Assembly: GCA_016763185.1 (NCBI GenBank)
Contig: JAESUG010000024.1
Location: forward strand, 1-36,506
Source: Robiginitomaculum sp.
GTDB lineage: Bacteria; Pseudomonadota; Alphaproteobacteria; Caulobacterales; Maricaulaceae
Length of the DNA: 36,506 bases
Direction of reading: 5' to 3'
Under the pieces are notes generated by a model. It was not told the origin of the DNA, did no database searches, and saw only the letters and a list, made by a program, of their open reading frames with translations. The translations under genes and the position numbers were made by a program. Positions 1-7,784 of this stretch are shown here, in pieces. Position 1 is the stretch's first letter. Each line of letters begins with the position of its first letter.

Positions 1-59
1 AGCAAGCAAGTTTTGATGATGTGAGAACATTTCGTTTCTCTCAAGTAAGAAGGTTTTAA
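1..59 (+). CDS. bamA: BamA outer-membrane assembly factor, C-terminal end only
   Basis: An open frame enters from the left edge and stops at TAA 57-59. The last residues read QASFDDVRTFRFSQVRRF. This alternating aromatic/hydrophobic pattern ending in Phe is the beta-signal of the last strand of outer-membrane beta-barrel proteins, and BamA typically ends in a very similar FRFS...F strand. Its position immediately before skp and lpxD is the usual alphaproteobacterial order (rseP-bamA-skp-lpxD), which supports BamA over other barrels. Only about 18 codons are visible, so the call rests on the terminal strand and the context. Confidence 0.75.
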   Translation, partial: QASFDDVRTFRFSQVRRF

Positions 60-61
60 CT

Positions 62-649
62 ATGAAAATTTTTCACACTATTTTGCTGGCTTCGCTCATT
101 GTGATGGGCGCTAGTGCCTCAGTCCAAGCGGCCTCTAAAGTTGCAGTTATCAGTCAAGAAATTGCGATAGCAAAATCAAAAATTGGCACTAATATTGCGC
201 AGCAAGTAATTGCAATTGAAAAGCAAATTGACTCAGAGTTAGAACCAGAAATGCTGCCTTTGCGTAGCCAAGCACAACAATTGAGCGCGGAAGTATCCGC
301 ATTGTCGCCAGAAGTTTTACGCACACGCAACGATTTATTACGGCGCGAGCAAGATTTGCGGCAAAAAATCGGCGCGTTGATCAACTGGAAACAACGCCAA
401 TTGGAGGCCACTGGAGCACAGGCGGAAGGCCCGTTGCTTCAGGCATATGAGAGCGCAGTAAATGCCATCATCGCCGAAAAAGAAATTGATATTTTGCTAA
501 ATGGTTCCACGGTTTTGTATCGAAACGCAGCATCTGATATTACGGAAGCCGTTATGCAAAGAATGGACCTGGAGGCCACAACATCGGTCGTCACCCGCGT
601 TCGCGTACCGCGCCAAGCTCCTCCTCAACAACAAAGGCCCTCTCGCTAG
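62..649 (+). CDS. skp: Skp/OmpH-family periplasmic chaperone
   Basis: This 195-residue protein probably holds unfolded outer-membrane proteins in the periplasm and delivers them to BamA. It begins with a signal peptide (Lys at 2, hydrophobic core to about residue 20, cleavage likely after VQA near residue 23). A region rich in Gln, Glu, Leu and Arg follows at about residues 45-125, as expected for the coiled-coil tentacles of OmpH-family proteins. The C-terminus is a Pro/Gln/Arg-rich tail (about 181-195), not part of the usual core. A Shine-Dalgarno AAGAAGG (47-53), lying inside the bamA end, is 8 bases before ATG 62. The gene starts 2 bases after the bamA stop, so the two are probably cotranscribed. 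Confidence 0.88.
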   Translation: MKIFHTILLASLIVMGASASVQAASKVAVISQEIAIAKSKIGTNIAQQVIAIEKQIDSELEPEMLPLRSQAQQLSAEVSALSPEVLRTRNDLLRREQDLRQKIGALINWKQRQLEATGAQAEGPLLQAYESAVNAIIAEKEIDILLNGSTVLYRNAASDITEAVMQRMDLEATTSVVTRVRVPRQAPPQQQRPSR

Positions 650-665
650 TCCCATTGGTTCATGC

Positions 666-1682
666 ATGATTGATAATCGCTTTTATAGATTTGCGCCTCC
701 AGTTCATTTGGCTGATTTAGTCGAACAAACCGGGGCGGAACTAGTAAAGGGCGATTTGCGCGAACAGGTTCATACCGTGTCAGCGCTTTCAAATATCCAA
801 GCTGGCGTTTTTTCATTCGCGCGAAGTATGAAATCCTTACCTGCAATCCCACCAACCGGTGGCGTGGTGATTGCGGCTGCATCCGATGTAATAGATCAAA
901 TTCGTCAATGGCCAATTGCGGTTCTTCGTCATGCTCACCCTGACTTTGCCTTTTCAAGTGCCGCCCGTAAACTGATTGCCGAACGAGACTTTATGACCTC
1001 GATTGCCGATCATGCTGATTTCCACGAAACTGTACAATTGGGGGCCGGTGTTGTTATTGCTCCAGGTGTGGAAATTGGCAAAGGCACGCAAATTGGCCCC
1101 AATGCGACCATCGGCTGTGGCGTGCATATTGGCGAGAATTGTACGATTGGACCGAATGTCCATTTAGGTTTTTGCGATGTAGGCGATCATGTGAAAATAT
1201 CACCGGGGGTCGTGATCGGGGGCAATGGATTAGGCGTTGCCACGGGCGATAATGAGCTTGCGGATATTCCACATTTTGGCTCCGTTGAAATCGGAAATAA
1301 TGTCACAATCGGCTCAAATACTACGATCGATCGCGGCGTGTTCTCTGCCACCAAAATCGGCAACGGTACAAGAATTGATAACCTTGTTCAAATTGCTCAT
1401 AATGTAGTGATTGGCGAAAACTGTATATTCGCGGCGCACGTTGGAATTTCAGGTAGTGTCACGATCGGCAATCGAGTTTTGATGGGGGGTAAGGTGGGAA
1501 TTACTGACCACCGAACCATTGGCGATGACGCGGTTATCGTTGCTTGCTCGGCGACGATGCGAAATGTACCGGCCAATGAAACATGGAGCGGTACACCTGC
1601 CCAACCTTTGCGCCAACATATGAGAGAAGTTGCGTTTCTACGCAAGTTGCTGAAAGATCATCAGGAAAGTAAATCTACATGA
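666..1682 (+). CDS. lpxD: UDP-3-O-(3-hydroxyacyl)glucosamine N-acyltransferase LpxD
   Basis: LpxD adds the second, N-linked hydroxyacyl chain in lipid A synthesis, using acyl-ACP in the cytoplasm. From ATG 666 the protein has 338 residues, the normal size. An N-terminal uridine-binding domain (about 1-100, including the FSFA segment) is followed by left-handed beta-helix hexapeptide repeats (V/I-x-I-G type, about 110-300). The NLVQIAHNVVIG segment carries the family's catalytic His. The frame is open further upstream, to about 501, but that part overlaps skp in another frame and is not LpxD-like, so ATG 666 is preferred. Its stop overlaps the fabZ start by 4 bases (ATGA). Confidence 0.95.
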   Translation: MIDNRFYRFAPPVHLADLVEQTGAELVKGDLREQVHTVSALSNIQAGVFSFARSMKSLPAIPPTGGVVIAAASDVIDQIRQWPIAVLRHAHPDFAFSSAARKLIAERDFMTSIADHADFHETVQLGAGVVIAPGVEIGKGTQIGPNATIGCGVHIGENCTIGPNVHLGFCDVGDHVKISPGVVIGGNGLGVATGDNELADIPHFGSVEIGNNVTIGSNTTIDRGVFSATKIGNGTRIDNLVQIAHNVVIGENCIFAAHVGISGSVTIGNRVLMGGKVGITDHRTIGDDAVIVACSATMRNVPANETWSGTPAQPLRQHMREVAFLRKLLKDHQESKST

Positions 1683-2137
1683 GCGCGAGTTCAACGACGA
1701 TCGACGGCGATGAAATTATTTCATGGCTGCCGCATCGACACCCGTTTTTGCTGATTGATCATGCAACTGGGTTCATTGCAGGTGAAAAAATTGTTGGACA
1801 TAAAGCACTACAACATAACGACCCTTGGTTCGAAGGGCATTTCCCCGGGAACCCGATCATGCCGGGGGTGTTGTTAATTGAATGCATGGCGCAAGTCGGA
1901 GCATTGCTTGCGGCAAAATCTTGGAACATTCAGCCTACCGATGCCACTATTTTTTTCTCATCCGTAGAAAAAGCAAAATTTCGCCAAGCTGTAAAACCAT
2001 TAGATACTTTGGAAATTCCGGTGCAGATCATCGGTCGAAAACGTGATTTTGTCCGGTTTGAAGGAAACGTGTTGGTCAGCCAGAAAACCGTGGCAAGTTG
2101 CACGTTCATGGCAGTTACCGTAGAGAATACGCAATGA
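1679..2137 (+). CDS. fabZ: 3-hydroxyacyl-[acyl-carrier-protein] dehydratase FabZ
   Basis: FabZ dehydrates 3-hydroxyacyl-ACP in type II fatty-acid synthesis, competing with LpxA/LpxD for the same acyl-ACP pool. The 152-residue protein is a single hot-dog fold. HRHPFLLID is near residue 20, and the active-site stretch GHFPGNPIMPG, with its catalytic His, is near residue 60, followed by the Glu of LLIECMAQ. The gene overlaps lpxD by 4 bases at its start and lpxA by 4 at its end, so translation is probably coupled through the operon. Confidence 0.96.
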   Translation: MSASSTTIDGDEIISWLPHRHPFLLIDHATGFIAGEKIVGHKALQHNDPWFEGHFPGNPIMPGVLLIECMAQVGALLAAKSWNIQPTDATIFFSSVEKAKFRQAVKPLDTLEIPVQIIGRKRDFVRFEGNVLVSQKTVASCTFMAVTVENTQ

Positions 2138-2928
2138 GCAAAGCCCAAATTCATGCCTCCGCACTGGTCTCCAACAAAGCTGAACTGGGGGCTGACGTAG
2201 AAATTGGGCCATTTAGTATTGTTGAAGCTGGCGCTGTCATTGGTGATGGTACAAAGTTACACGGGCATAGTTATATTTGTGGACCTACGGTATTGGGTAA
2301 AAATTGCGAAGTTTACCCCTACGCCGTACTCGGCCAACCGCCGCAAGACACCAAATATAAGGGCGAGGATACCAAGCTAATTATTGGCGATGAAACTATT
2401 ATTCGTGAACATGTGACCATGCATCCGGGCACGAAGGAAGGCCGAGGCGAAACCCGGGTCGGCCGAGGCGGCGTTTTTATGGTTGCCTCACATATAGCCC
2501 ATGATTGTCGGGTGGGGGATTACGTAGTTTTTGCCAATCATGCGGCATTAGCAGGACATGTCAGCATCGGTGATGGTTGCATTTTGGGTGGTCTTAGCGC
2601 GGTTCATCAGTTTTGCCGAGTTGGAAACTATGCTTTTGTTGGGAGCATGGCGATGGTCACCAAAGATGTCATTCCCTATGGTTCAGTGCTGGGCAATCAT
2701 GCTCATTTGGCTGGATTAAATATTGTTGGATTAAAGCGCCAAAACGTATCCAAGGCGACCATCCATGAATTGCGCTCGGCCTATAAGGCATTGTTCGTGG
2801 ATGACGATGTTTTTGAGAACCGCCTAAAGCATGTCGCCAACAGTTTTTCGTCCAGTCCTGAGGTAATGCAAATTGTTGATTTCATTCGTGATATCAACGT
2901 TCGCTCATTGTGTATGCCAAATGGCTGA
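2134..2928 (+). CDS. lpxA: UDP-N-acetylglucosamine acyltransferase LpxA
   Basis: LpxA performs the first step of lipid A synthesis, O-acylation of UDP-GlcNAc. From ATG 2134 it has 264 residues, the family size. Residues about 5-190 are hexapeptide repeats forming a beta-helix. The segment ASHIAHDCRVGDYVVFANH contains the catalytic His and neighbouring conserved residues. A C-terminal helical part (about 195-264, LNIVGLKRQNVSK) is the usual LpxA tail. An earlier in-frame ATG at 2098 lies deep in fabZ; the ATGA overlap start at 2134 fits homologues better. Confidence 0.96.
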   Translation: MSKAQIHASALVSNKAELGADVEIGPFSIVEAGAVIGDGTKLHGHSYICGPTVLGKNCEVYPYAVLGQPPQDTKYKGEDTKLIIGDETIIREHVTMHPGTKEGRGETRVGRGGVFMVASHIAHDCRVGDYVVFANHAALAGHVSIGDGCILGGLSAVHQFCRVGNYAFVGSMAMVTKDVIPYGSVLGNHAHLAGLNIVGLKRQNVSKATIHELRSAYKALFVDDDVFENRLKHVANSFSSSPEVMQIVDFIRDINVRSLCMPNG

Positions 2929-3781
2929 TCGCCAAATATCGAAACTAAATTGCGGCAAACTCGGCTTAATTGTCGGCGGCGGTGATTTGCCCCTACACGT
3001 GGCTCAAATTGCTGCGGCCGGGGATATTCCAATTCATGCGGTAAATTTGTTGGGGTTGGCGCACACTTCTTCGATTGTTTCCAATGGTGACTGGATAGCG
3101 CTTGGTTCAATCGGCGGCATTATAAAGTCAATGAAAAGCGCCAATGTACAACGCATATGTTTTGCGGGTCAGGTGAGTAGGCCTGATTTTTCGACACTAA
3201 AACTTGACCTGCGCGGGGTAAAGGAATTACCAGCTATTTTACATGCCGCCAGTAAGGGTGATGATGCATTATTGCGGGCGGTTATCGCGATATTTGAACG
3301 AGAAGGTTTTATGGTGGTTGGCGCTGATGAAATTGCAACGGATCTATTGGCCCCAATTGGCCCGCTGGGTGCTGTTTTAGTGGATGCGAAACACAGTCTT
3401 GATCTCGAAAAAGCAAGAGCGATAGCCGAAAACATTGGCACACTTGACATCGGCCAAGGTGCCGTGGTTTGCAATGGTTTGGTCTTAGCCGTCGAGGCCC
3501 AAGAAGGCACGGATGCCATGCTGCGGCGTTGTTTAAAACTACCGGCTCATTTACACGGAACTCGTTCAAAGCGCGCTGGTGTTTTTGCCAAAGTTCCAAA
3601 GCCAACCCAAGAAACCCGAATTGATCTTCCTACATTGGGATTACAAAGCGTGCAATTAGCCGATGAATTGGGTTTAGCCGGTATTGGCTATGCGGCTGGG
3701 GCTACTTTTTTATTAGAAAAAGACGCCATGCGCGAGGCAGCGGACAAAGCTGGCCTATTTTTATTTGGCCTAGAGCGGTAG
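2921..3781 (+). CDS. lpxI: UDP-2,3-diacylglucosamine pyrophosphatase LpxI (DUF1009)
   Basis: LpxI hydrolyses UDP-2,3-diacylglucosamine to lipid X, the step done by LpxH in gammaproteobacteria; alphaproteobacteria generally use LpxI. The 286-residue protein starts GKLGLIVGGGDLP, the typical N-terminal Rossmann-like strand and loop. It continues with the DUF1009 features DLLAPIG, VVCNGLVLAVEAQEGTD and, near the end, DLPTLGLQSVQLADE and GIGYAAGATFLLEK. ATG 2921 overlaps the lpxA stop by 8 bases. An upstream in-frame start at 2873 would add 16 residues inside lpxA and is less likely. Placement between lpxA and lpxB supports the role. Confidence 0.93.
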   Translation: MADRQISKLNCGKLGLIVGGGDLPLHVAQIAAAGDIPIHAVNLLGLAHTSSIVSNGDWIALGSIGGIIKSMKSANVQRICFAGQVSRPDFSTLKLDLRGVKELPAILHAASKGDDALLRAVIAIFEREGFMVVGADEIATDLLAPIGPLGAVLVDAKHSLDLEKARAIAENIGTLDIGQGAVVCNGLVLAVEAQEGTDAMLRRCLKLPAHLHGTRSKRAGVFAKVPKPTQETRIDLPTLGLQSVQLADELGLAGIGYAAGATFLLEKDAMREAADKAGLFLFGLER

Positions 3782-3788
3782 TGCAACA

Positions 3789-4973
3789 ATGCCCATTACC
3801 AGCACTCACAAAATATTTGTCGTAGTCGGGGAACCTAGTGGCGATCAACTCGGCGCCCAACTGATTACCGCCCTTCGATCGGCACGAACTGAACATTTGA
3901 GTATCCATGGTGTTGGTGGCCCCAAAATGAAGGCTATTGGTGTTTCTTCTATCGTTGATATTACGCCGCTTGCTGTTATCGGTCCGATCGACGGGTTGCG
4001 GGTCTATCCAAAAGTTCGAAAAATTGTTGCGCAAACCGTACAGCAAATCAACGAGTTTCAACCGGATATCGTCGTGTTGATTGATGCCTGGGGGTTCACG
4101 TTGCGGGTGGCGCAGGCGGTCCGAAAAATCCTACCCGATTGCGTGTTGGTAAAATATGTCGGTCCTCAAGTTTTTGCGAGCCGACCAAAACGGGCGCGAA
4201 CTACCGCCCAAGTATATGACCACCTTCTGACCATTCATTCTTTTGATGCTCCTTTTTTTGAAGCGCAAGGGCTGCCAACCAGTTTTGTCGGCAATCCTAC
4301 TTTGTTTGAAAACAAAGTAGGCGATAGCGCTGGTTTTTGTAAAAAATACCAACTGCAAGACCAACCGGTGCTTTGTGTTTTATTTGGCTCGCGCAATAGC
4401 GAAATTCTTCATTTGATGGAACCGTTTTTAGCGGCGCTGGCACAGCTCAAAACCAAATTCCCTAAACTGATTATGATGGCGCCGCTATCAGATAATATCG
4501 CGACACGAGTTCGCTCGATGGCCGCAAGTGACAGCAGACTACAAGACATTATTTTGCTGCCTGAAGAGGAAAAAAACAACGTTTTTGCTGTATCCGATTG
4601 CGCGTTGGCTTGCTCTGGCACCGTTACATTACAATTGGCCAGAGCCGGAGTGCCGATGATTGTGGCATATCGTTTTGGTGCAATTTCAAATTGGTTGTTA
4701 CGTCATATTGTGTTTAAGGCAAAGTTCGCCAACCTGCTTAATCTATCGATGGATGAGGAAATTATACCTGAGTTATTATTGGAAAACTGTACGGCATCAT
4801 CGATATATGCCGCACTTGAGCTTATTTTATCCAACCCAGATATCCAGGCTATCCAGAAAAAGAAAATGGCAATCGCCATAAACCAAATGCGCGGCACAAC
4901 CAAAAACGCCAGTGGGGCCGCCGCGCAACAGGTGTTGCAATTACTCGATCAACGGCCAGCGATAGAGGTATAA
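3789..4973 (+). CDS. lpxB: Lipid-A-disaccharide synthase LpxB
   Basis: LpxB (GT19 family) condenses lipid X with UDP-diacylglucosamine to make the lipid A disaccharide at the inner membrane. The 394-residue protein has the N-terminal [15 protein letters not shown] motif, [14 protein letters not shown] near residue 120, [15 protein letters not shown] and the acceptor-site stretch [22 protein letters not shown] near residue 275, all LpxB hallmarks. It starts 7 bases after lpxI and is the last gene of the lipid A operon seen here. Its 3' end overlaps the end of convergent gltA by 25 bases (4949-4973). Confidence 0.95.
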   Translation: MPITSTHKIFVVVGEPSGDQLGAQLITALRSARTEHLSIHGVGGPKMKAIGVSSIVDITPLAVIGPIDGLRVYPKVRKIVAQTVQQINEFQPDIVVLIDAWGFTLRVAQAVRKILPDCVLVKYVGPQVFASRPKRARTTAQVYDHLLTIHSFDAPFFEAQGLPTSFVGNPTLFENKVGDSAGFCKKYQLQDQPVLCVLFGSRNSEILHLMEPFLAALAQLKTKFPKLIMMAPLSDNIATRVRSMAASDSRLQDIILLPEEEKNNVFAVSDCALACSGTVTLQLARAGVPMIVAYRFGAISNWLLRHIVFKAKFANLLNLSMDEEIIPELLLENCTASSIYAALELILSNPDIQAIQKKKMAIAINQMRGTTKNASGAAAQQVLQLLDQRPAIEV

Positions 4974-6256
4974 TCGCGCAATTTCGCACCGGTGTATACT
5001 TGGCGCGGGCGCCCAATTTTTTGACTAGGATCACTTAGCATTTCTGACCATTGTGCGATCCAACCCACTGTTCTGGCCACAGCAAATAGGACGGTGAACA
5101 TGGTGGTTGGAAAACCCATCGCGTTTAAGGTAATACCAGAATAAAAGTCGATATTGGGATACAGTTTTCGTTCGACAAAATACTCATCGCTTAAGGCAAT
5201 TCGCTCTAACTCTAAGGCAATTTTAAGAATAGGGTCATTTTTCTTGCCGGTAACCTCAAGCACTTCATGGCAAGTTTCCTGCATGACCTTGGCTCTGGGG
5301 TCGTAGTTTTTATAAACACGGTGTCCGAAACCCATCAACCGGAACGGGTCGTTTTTGTCTTTGGCGCGGGCAATATACTCCGGAATTCGATCCACAGAGC
5401 CAATTTCATGTAACATATTTAGCGCAGCTTCATTGGCTCCGCCATGGGCCGGTCCCCAAAGGCAAGCCACACCGGCAGCAATGCATGCAAATGGATTTGC
5501 GCCCGAAGAACCTGCCAAGCGCACCGTTGAGGTCGAGGCATTTTGCTCATGATCGGCATGTAAAATAAAGATACGATCCATGGCACGAGCCAAAACATCG
5601 TCAACTTTGTAATCTTCACAGGGTACCGCAAAACACATGCGTAAGAAATTTTGCGCATATGACAATTCGTTGCGCGGTTCTATAAACGGTTGCCCAATGC
5701 AAAATTTGTAGGCACGGGCCGCAATTGTCGGCATTTTGGCAATCATCCGCAAGCTGGCAATCCGGCGTTGGACCGGGTCGTTAATGTCAGTCGAGTCGTG
5801 ATAAAATGCCGATAGTGCGCCAACTGCACCGCAAACAATTGCCATTGGATGGGCATCGCGGCGAAATCCATTAAAAAACGCATCAAATTGGGCATGCAAC
5901 ATGGTGTGATAGGTGACAGAATTGGTAAAATTACCCAATTGCTCAGATGATGGCAGTTCGCCATTTAGCAACAAATAGCTAACTTCAAGAAAGCTTGATT
6001 TTTCAGCCAATTGCTCAATCGGATACCCACGGTACAACAAAGTACCTTTGTCGCCATCAATATAGGTAATTTGCGACTCGCAACTCGCCGTTGAGGTGAA
6101 CCCTGGATCAAAGGTGAAAAGTCCGGTTTGTTGGTACAGTTTACGAATATCAATCGCATCGGGGCCTACGGATCCAGAGTAAACCGGTAAATCCATATCC
6201 GCGCCCGATGGCAATGAAAGTTTGGCAGTTCCAGCTTGTTTGATTTTGATTTCCAT
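4949..6256 (-). CDS. gltA: Type II citrate synthase
   Basis: Citrate synthase condenses acetyl-CoA and oxaloacetate at the entry to the TCA cycle. The 435-residue protein has the long N-terminal domain of hexameric type II enzymes ([14 protein letters not shown], then [20 protein letters not shown]). The catalytic regions follow: [29 protein letters not shown] with its catalytic His, and NIDFYSGI with its catalytic Asp. A purine-rich AAGGCGAG precedes ATG 6256. It starts 21 bases after the gltX stop and is probably cotranscribed with it. Its 3' end runs 25 bases into lpxB on the other strand. Confidence 0.96.
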   Translation of the reverse strand: MEIKIKQAGTAKLSLPSGADMDLPVYSGSVGPDAIDIRKLYQQTGLFTFDPGFTSTASCESQITYIDGDKGTLLYRGYPIEQLAEKSSFLEVSYLLLNGELPSSEQLGNFTNSVTYHTMLHAQFDAFFNGFRRDAHPMAIVCGAVGALSAFYHDSTDINDPVQRRIASLRMIAKMPTIAARAYKFCIGQPFIEPRNELSYAQNFLRMCFAVPCEDYKVDDVLARAMDRIFILHADHEQNASTSTVRLAGSSGANPFACIAAGVACLWGPAHGGANEAALNMLHEIGSVDRIPEYIARAKDKNDPFRLMGFGHRVYKNYDPRAKVMQETCHEVLEVTGKKNDPILKIALELERIALSDEYFVERKLYPNIDFYSGITLNAMGFPTTMFTVLFAVARTVGWIAQWSEMLSDPSQKIGRPRQVYTGAKLRDYTSIAGR

Positions 6257-6277
6257 CGGTCTCGCCTTCTTGTTTTT

Positions 6278-7708
6278 TTATGTTTTGATTCGTTCCCCCG
6301 ATGATACCTGACTAGTAAGCAGATCGTCTACACGCCCTAAGGTTTCTTCTCGCCCCAATAACATGCAAGCCACAGCCAAATCCGGGGCCGAAGCACCGCC
6401 GCTAATGGCAGCCCGTAAAATAGGGCCAAATTTTCCAAATCCAATATTATTGGTCACGGCAAATGCTTGGAGACTTGCATGAATTTGTTCAGTATTCCAA
6501 GTTTTGATACCTCGCAGGTCTATCACAAGAAGTTCCAAAAAACGCACGGTTTCTTCTCGCACTGATTTGCTTGCCTTTTGCGTTAGCTCGATAGGGCGTT
6601 TGGCTAGCAGAAATGCTATTTCGCCAATTAAATCCGATAGCAAATTAGCGCGGGCTGTGACGTGGGGAAGGGCGGTTTGAATTTTCGTTTTCTCGAAGTC
6701 ACTTAAACCAGTTCCGGTTTTTTCCTCCATGAATTGAAATAACAACTTAGCCAATTGGCTAGGGTCTGCTATTCGTAAATAATGGTTGTTAACATGGCCC
6801 ATTTTATCAAAATCAAGACGTGCGGGGCCTTTGTTGATTTTGGTAAGGCAAAACGCATTGATCGCTTGCTCCATGCTAAAAAATTCTTGATCACCATGGG
6901 ACCAACCGAGCCGAAGCAGATAATTCAACAGAGCCTGCGACAAGTACCCCATGTCACGATAGGCGTGAATACCAAGAGCGCCGTGCCGTTTCGATAATTT
7001 TTTACCATCGGGTCCGTGAATTAAAGGAATATGAGCATAAACCGGTAGCGCCCAACCCATGCCCGCGTAAATCAAAGTTTGACGAGCGGCATTGACCAAA
7101 TGATCATCACCTCGAATGACATGGGTGACACCAGCATCATGATCATCAACGACAACGGCTAGCATATAGGTGGGGGTTCGGTCCGCCCGTAACAAAACCA
7201 AATCGTCCATGACGCTATTTTCAAATGTAACATTCCCCTGCACCTGATCCGCAATAACAGTTTGCCCGGTCATCGGCGTTTTTAGGCGCACTACATAGGG
7301 TAGGTTTGTCGGACATTGGTTTGGTTTCGTATCGCGCCAGGGCGATTGAAAGTTACGTTTCTGCAGCCGGGCCTGTTGTTTTTCGTGTTCTAGTTGCTCA
7401 CGGGTTAGGTAACATGGGTAGGCTTGCCCGTTGCGCAATAATTCGTCAGCAATTTCCACATGCCGCGCGCTAGCGTTGCTTTGAAATATTGGCGGCTCAT
7501 CACCGGCTAACCCAAGCCAATCTAAGCCGGAAATAATCGCCTCAATCGCTTCGGGTGTAGAGCGAGCACTGTCGGTGTCTTCAATCCGCACAAGATATTT
7601 TCCGCCATGGTGACGGGCAAATAACCAATTGAACAATGCGGTTCTGGCCCCGCCAATATGTAAATATCCAGTAGGCGACGGCGCAAAGCGCGTTACGATT
7701 TTTGTCAT
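6278..7708 (-). CDS. gltX: Glutamyl-tRNA synthetase
   Basis: A class I aminoacyl-tRNA synthetase charging tRNA-Glu (possibly tRNA-Gln too, as many alphaproteobacteria lack GlnRS; not decidable here). The 476-residue protein starts MTKIVTRFAPSPTG, has the HIGH-type signature HIGG near residue 18, GDDHLVNAARQ near 205, and the KMSKS-type loop KKLSKRHG near 245, then a helical anticodon-binding half. ATG 7708 fits the family N-terminus. A TTG at 7726 would add six residues and has no support in the family. It is divergent from comEC and upstream of gltA. Confidence 0.95.
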   Translation of the reverse strand: MTKIVTRFAPSPTGYLHIGGARTALFNWLFARHHGGKYLVRIEDTDSARSTPEAIEAIISGLDWLGLAGDEPPIFQSNASARHVEIADELLRNGQAYPCYLTREQLEHEKQQARLQKRNFQSPWRDTKPNQCPTNLPYVVRLKTPMTGQTVIADQVQGNVTFENSVMDDLVLLRADRTPTYMLAVVVDDHDAGVTHVIRGDDHLVNAARQTLIYAGMGWALPVYAHIPLIHGPDGKKLSKRHGALGIHAYRDMGYLSQALLNYLLRLGWSHGDQEFFSMEQAINAFCLTKINKGPARLDFDKMGHVNNHYLRIADPSQLAKLLFQFMEEKTGTGLSDFEKTKIQTALPHVTARANLLSDLIGEIAFLLAKRPIELTQKASKSVREETVRFLELLVIDLRGIKTWNTEQIHASLQAFAVTNNIGFGKFGPILRAAISGGASAPDLAVACMLLGREETLGRVDDLLTSQVSSGERIKT

Positions 7709-7784
7709 CTCATTTTCCCTTGCCAAGTGCCGCGCTTTGGGCGCTAAAGCGTGATAACATGGAGGCTAGTTTAGGCAAGGGGGT

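Noticed and set aside
501-665. An N-terminal extension of lpxD overlapping skp
   Set aside because: The extra 55 residues are not LpxD-like, and ATG 666 gives the normal family length.
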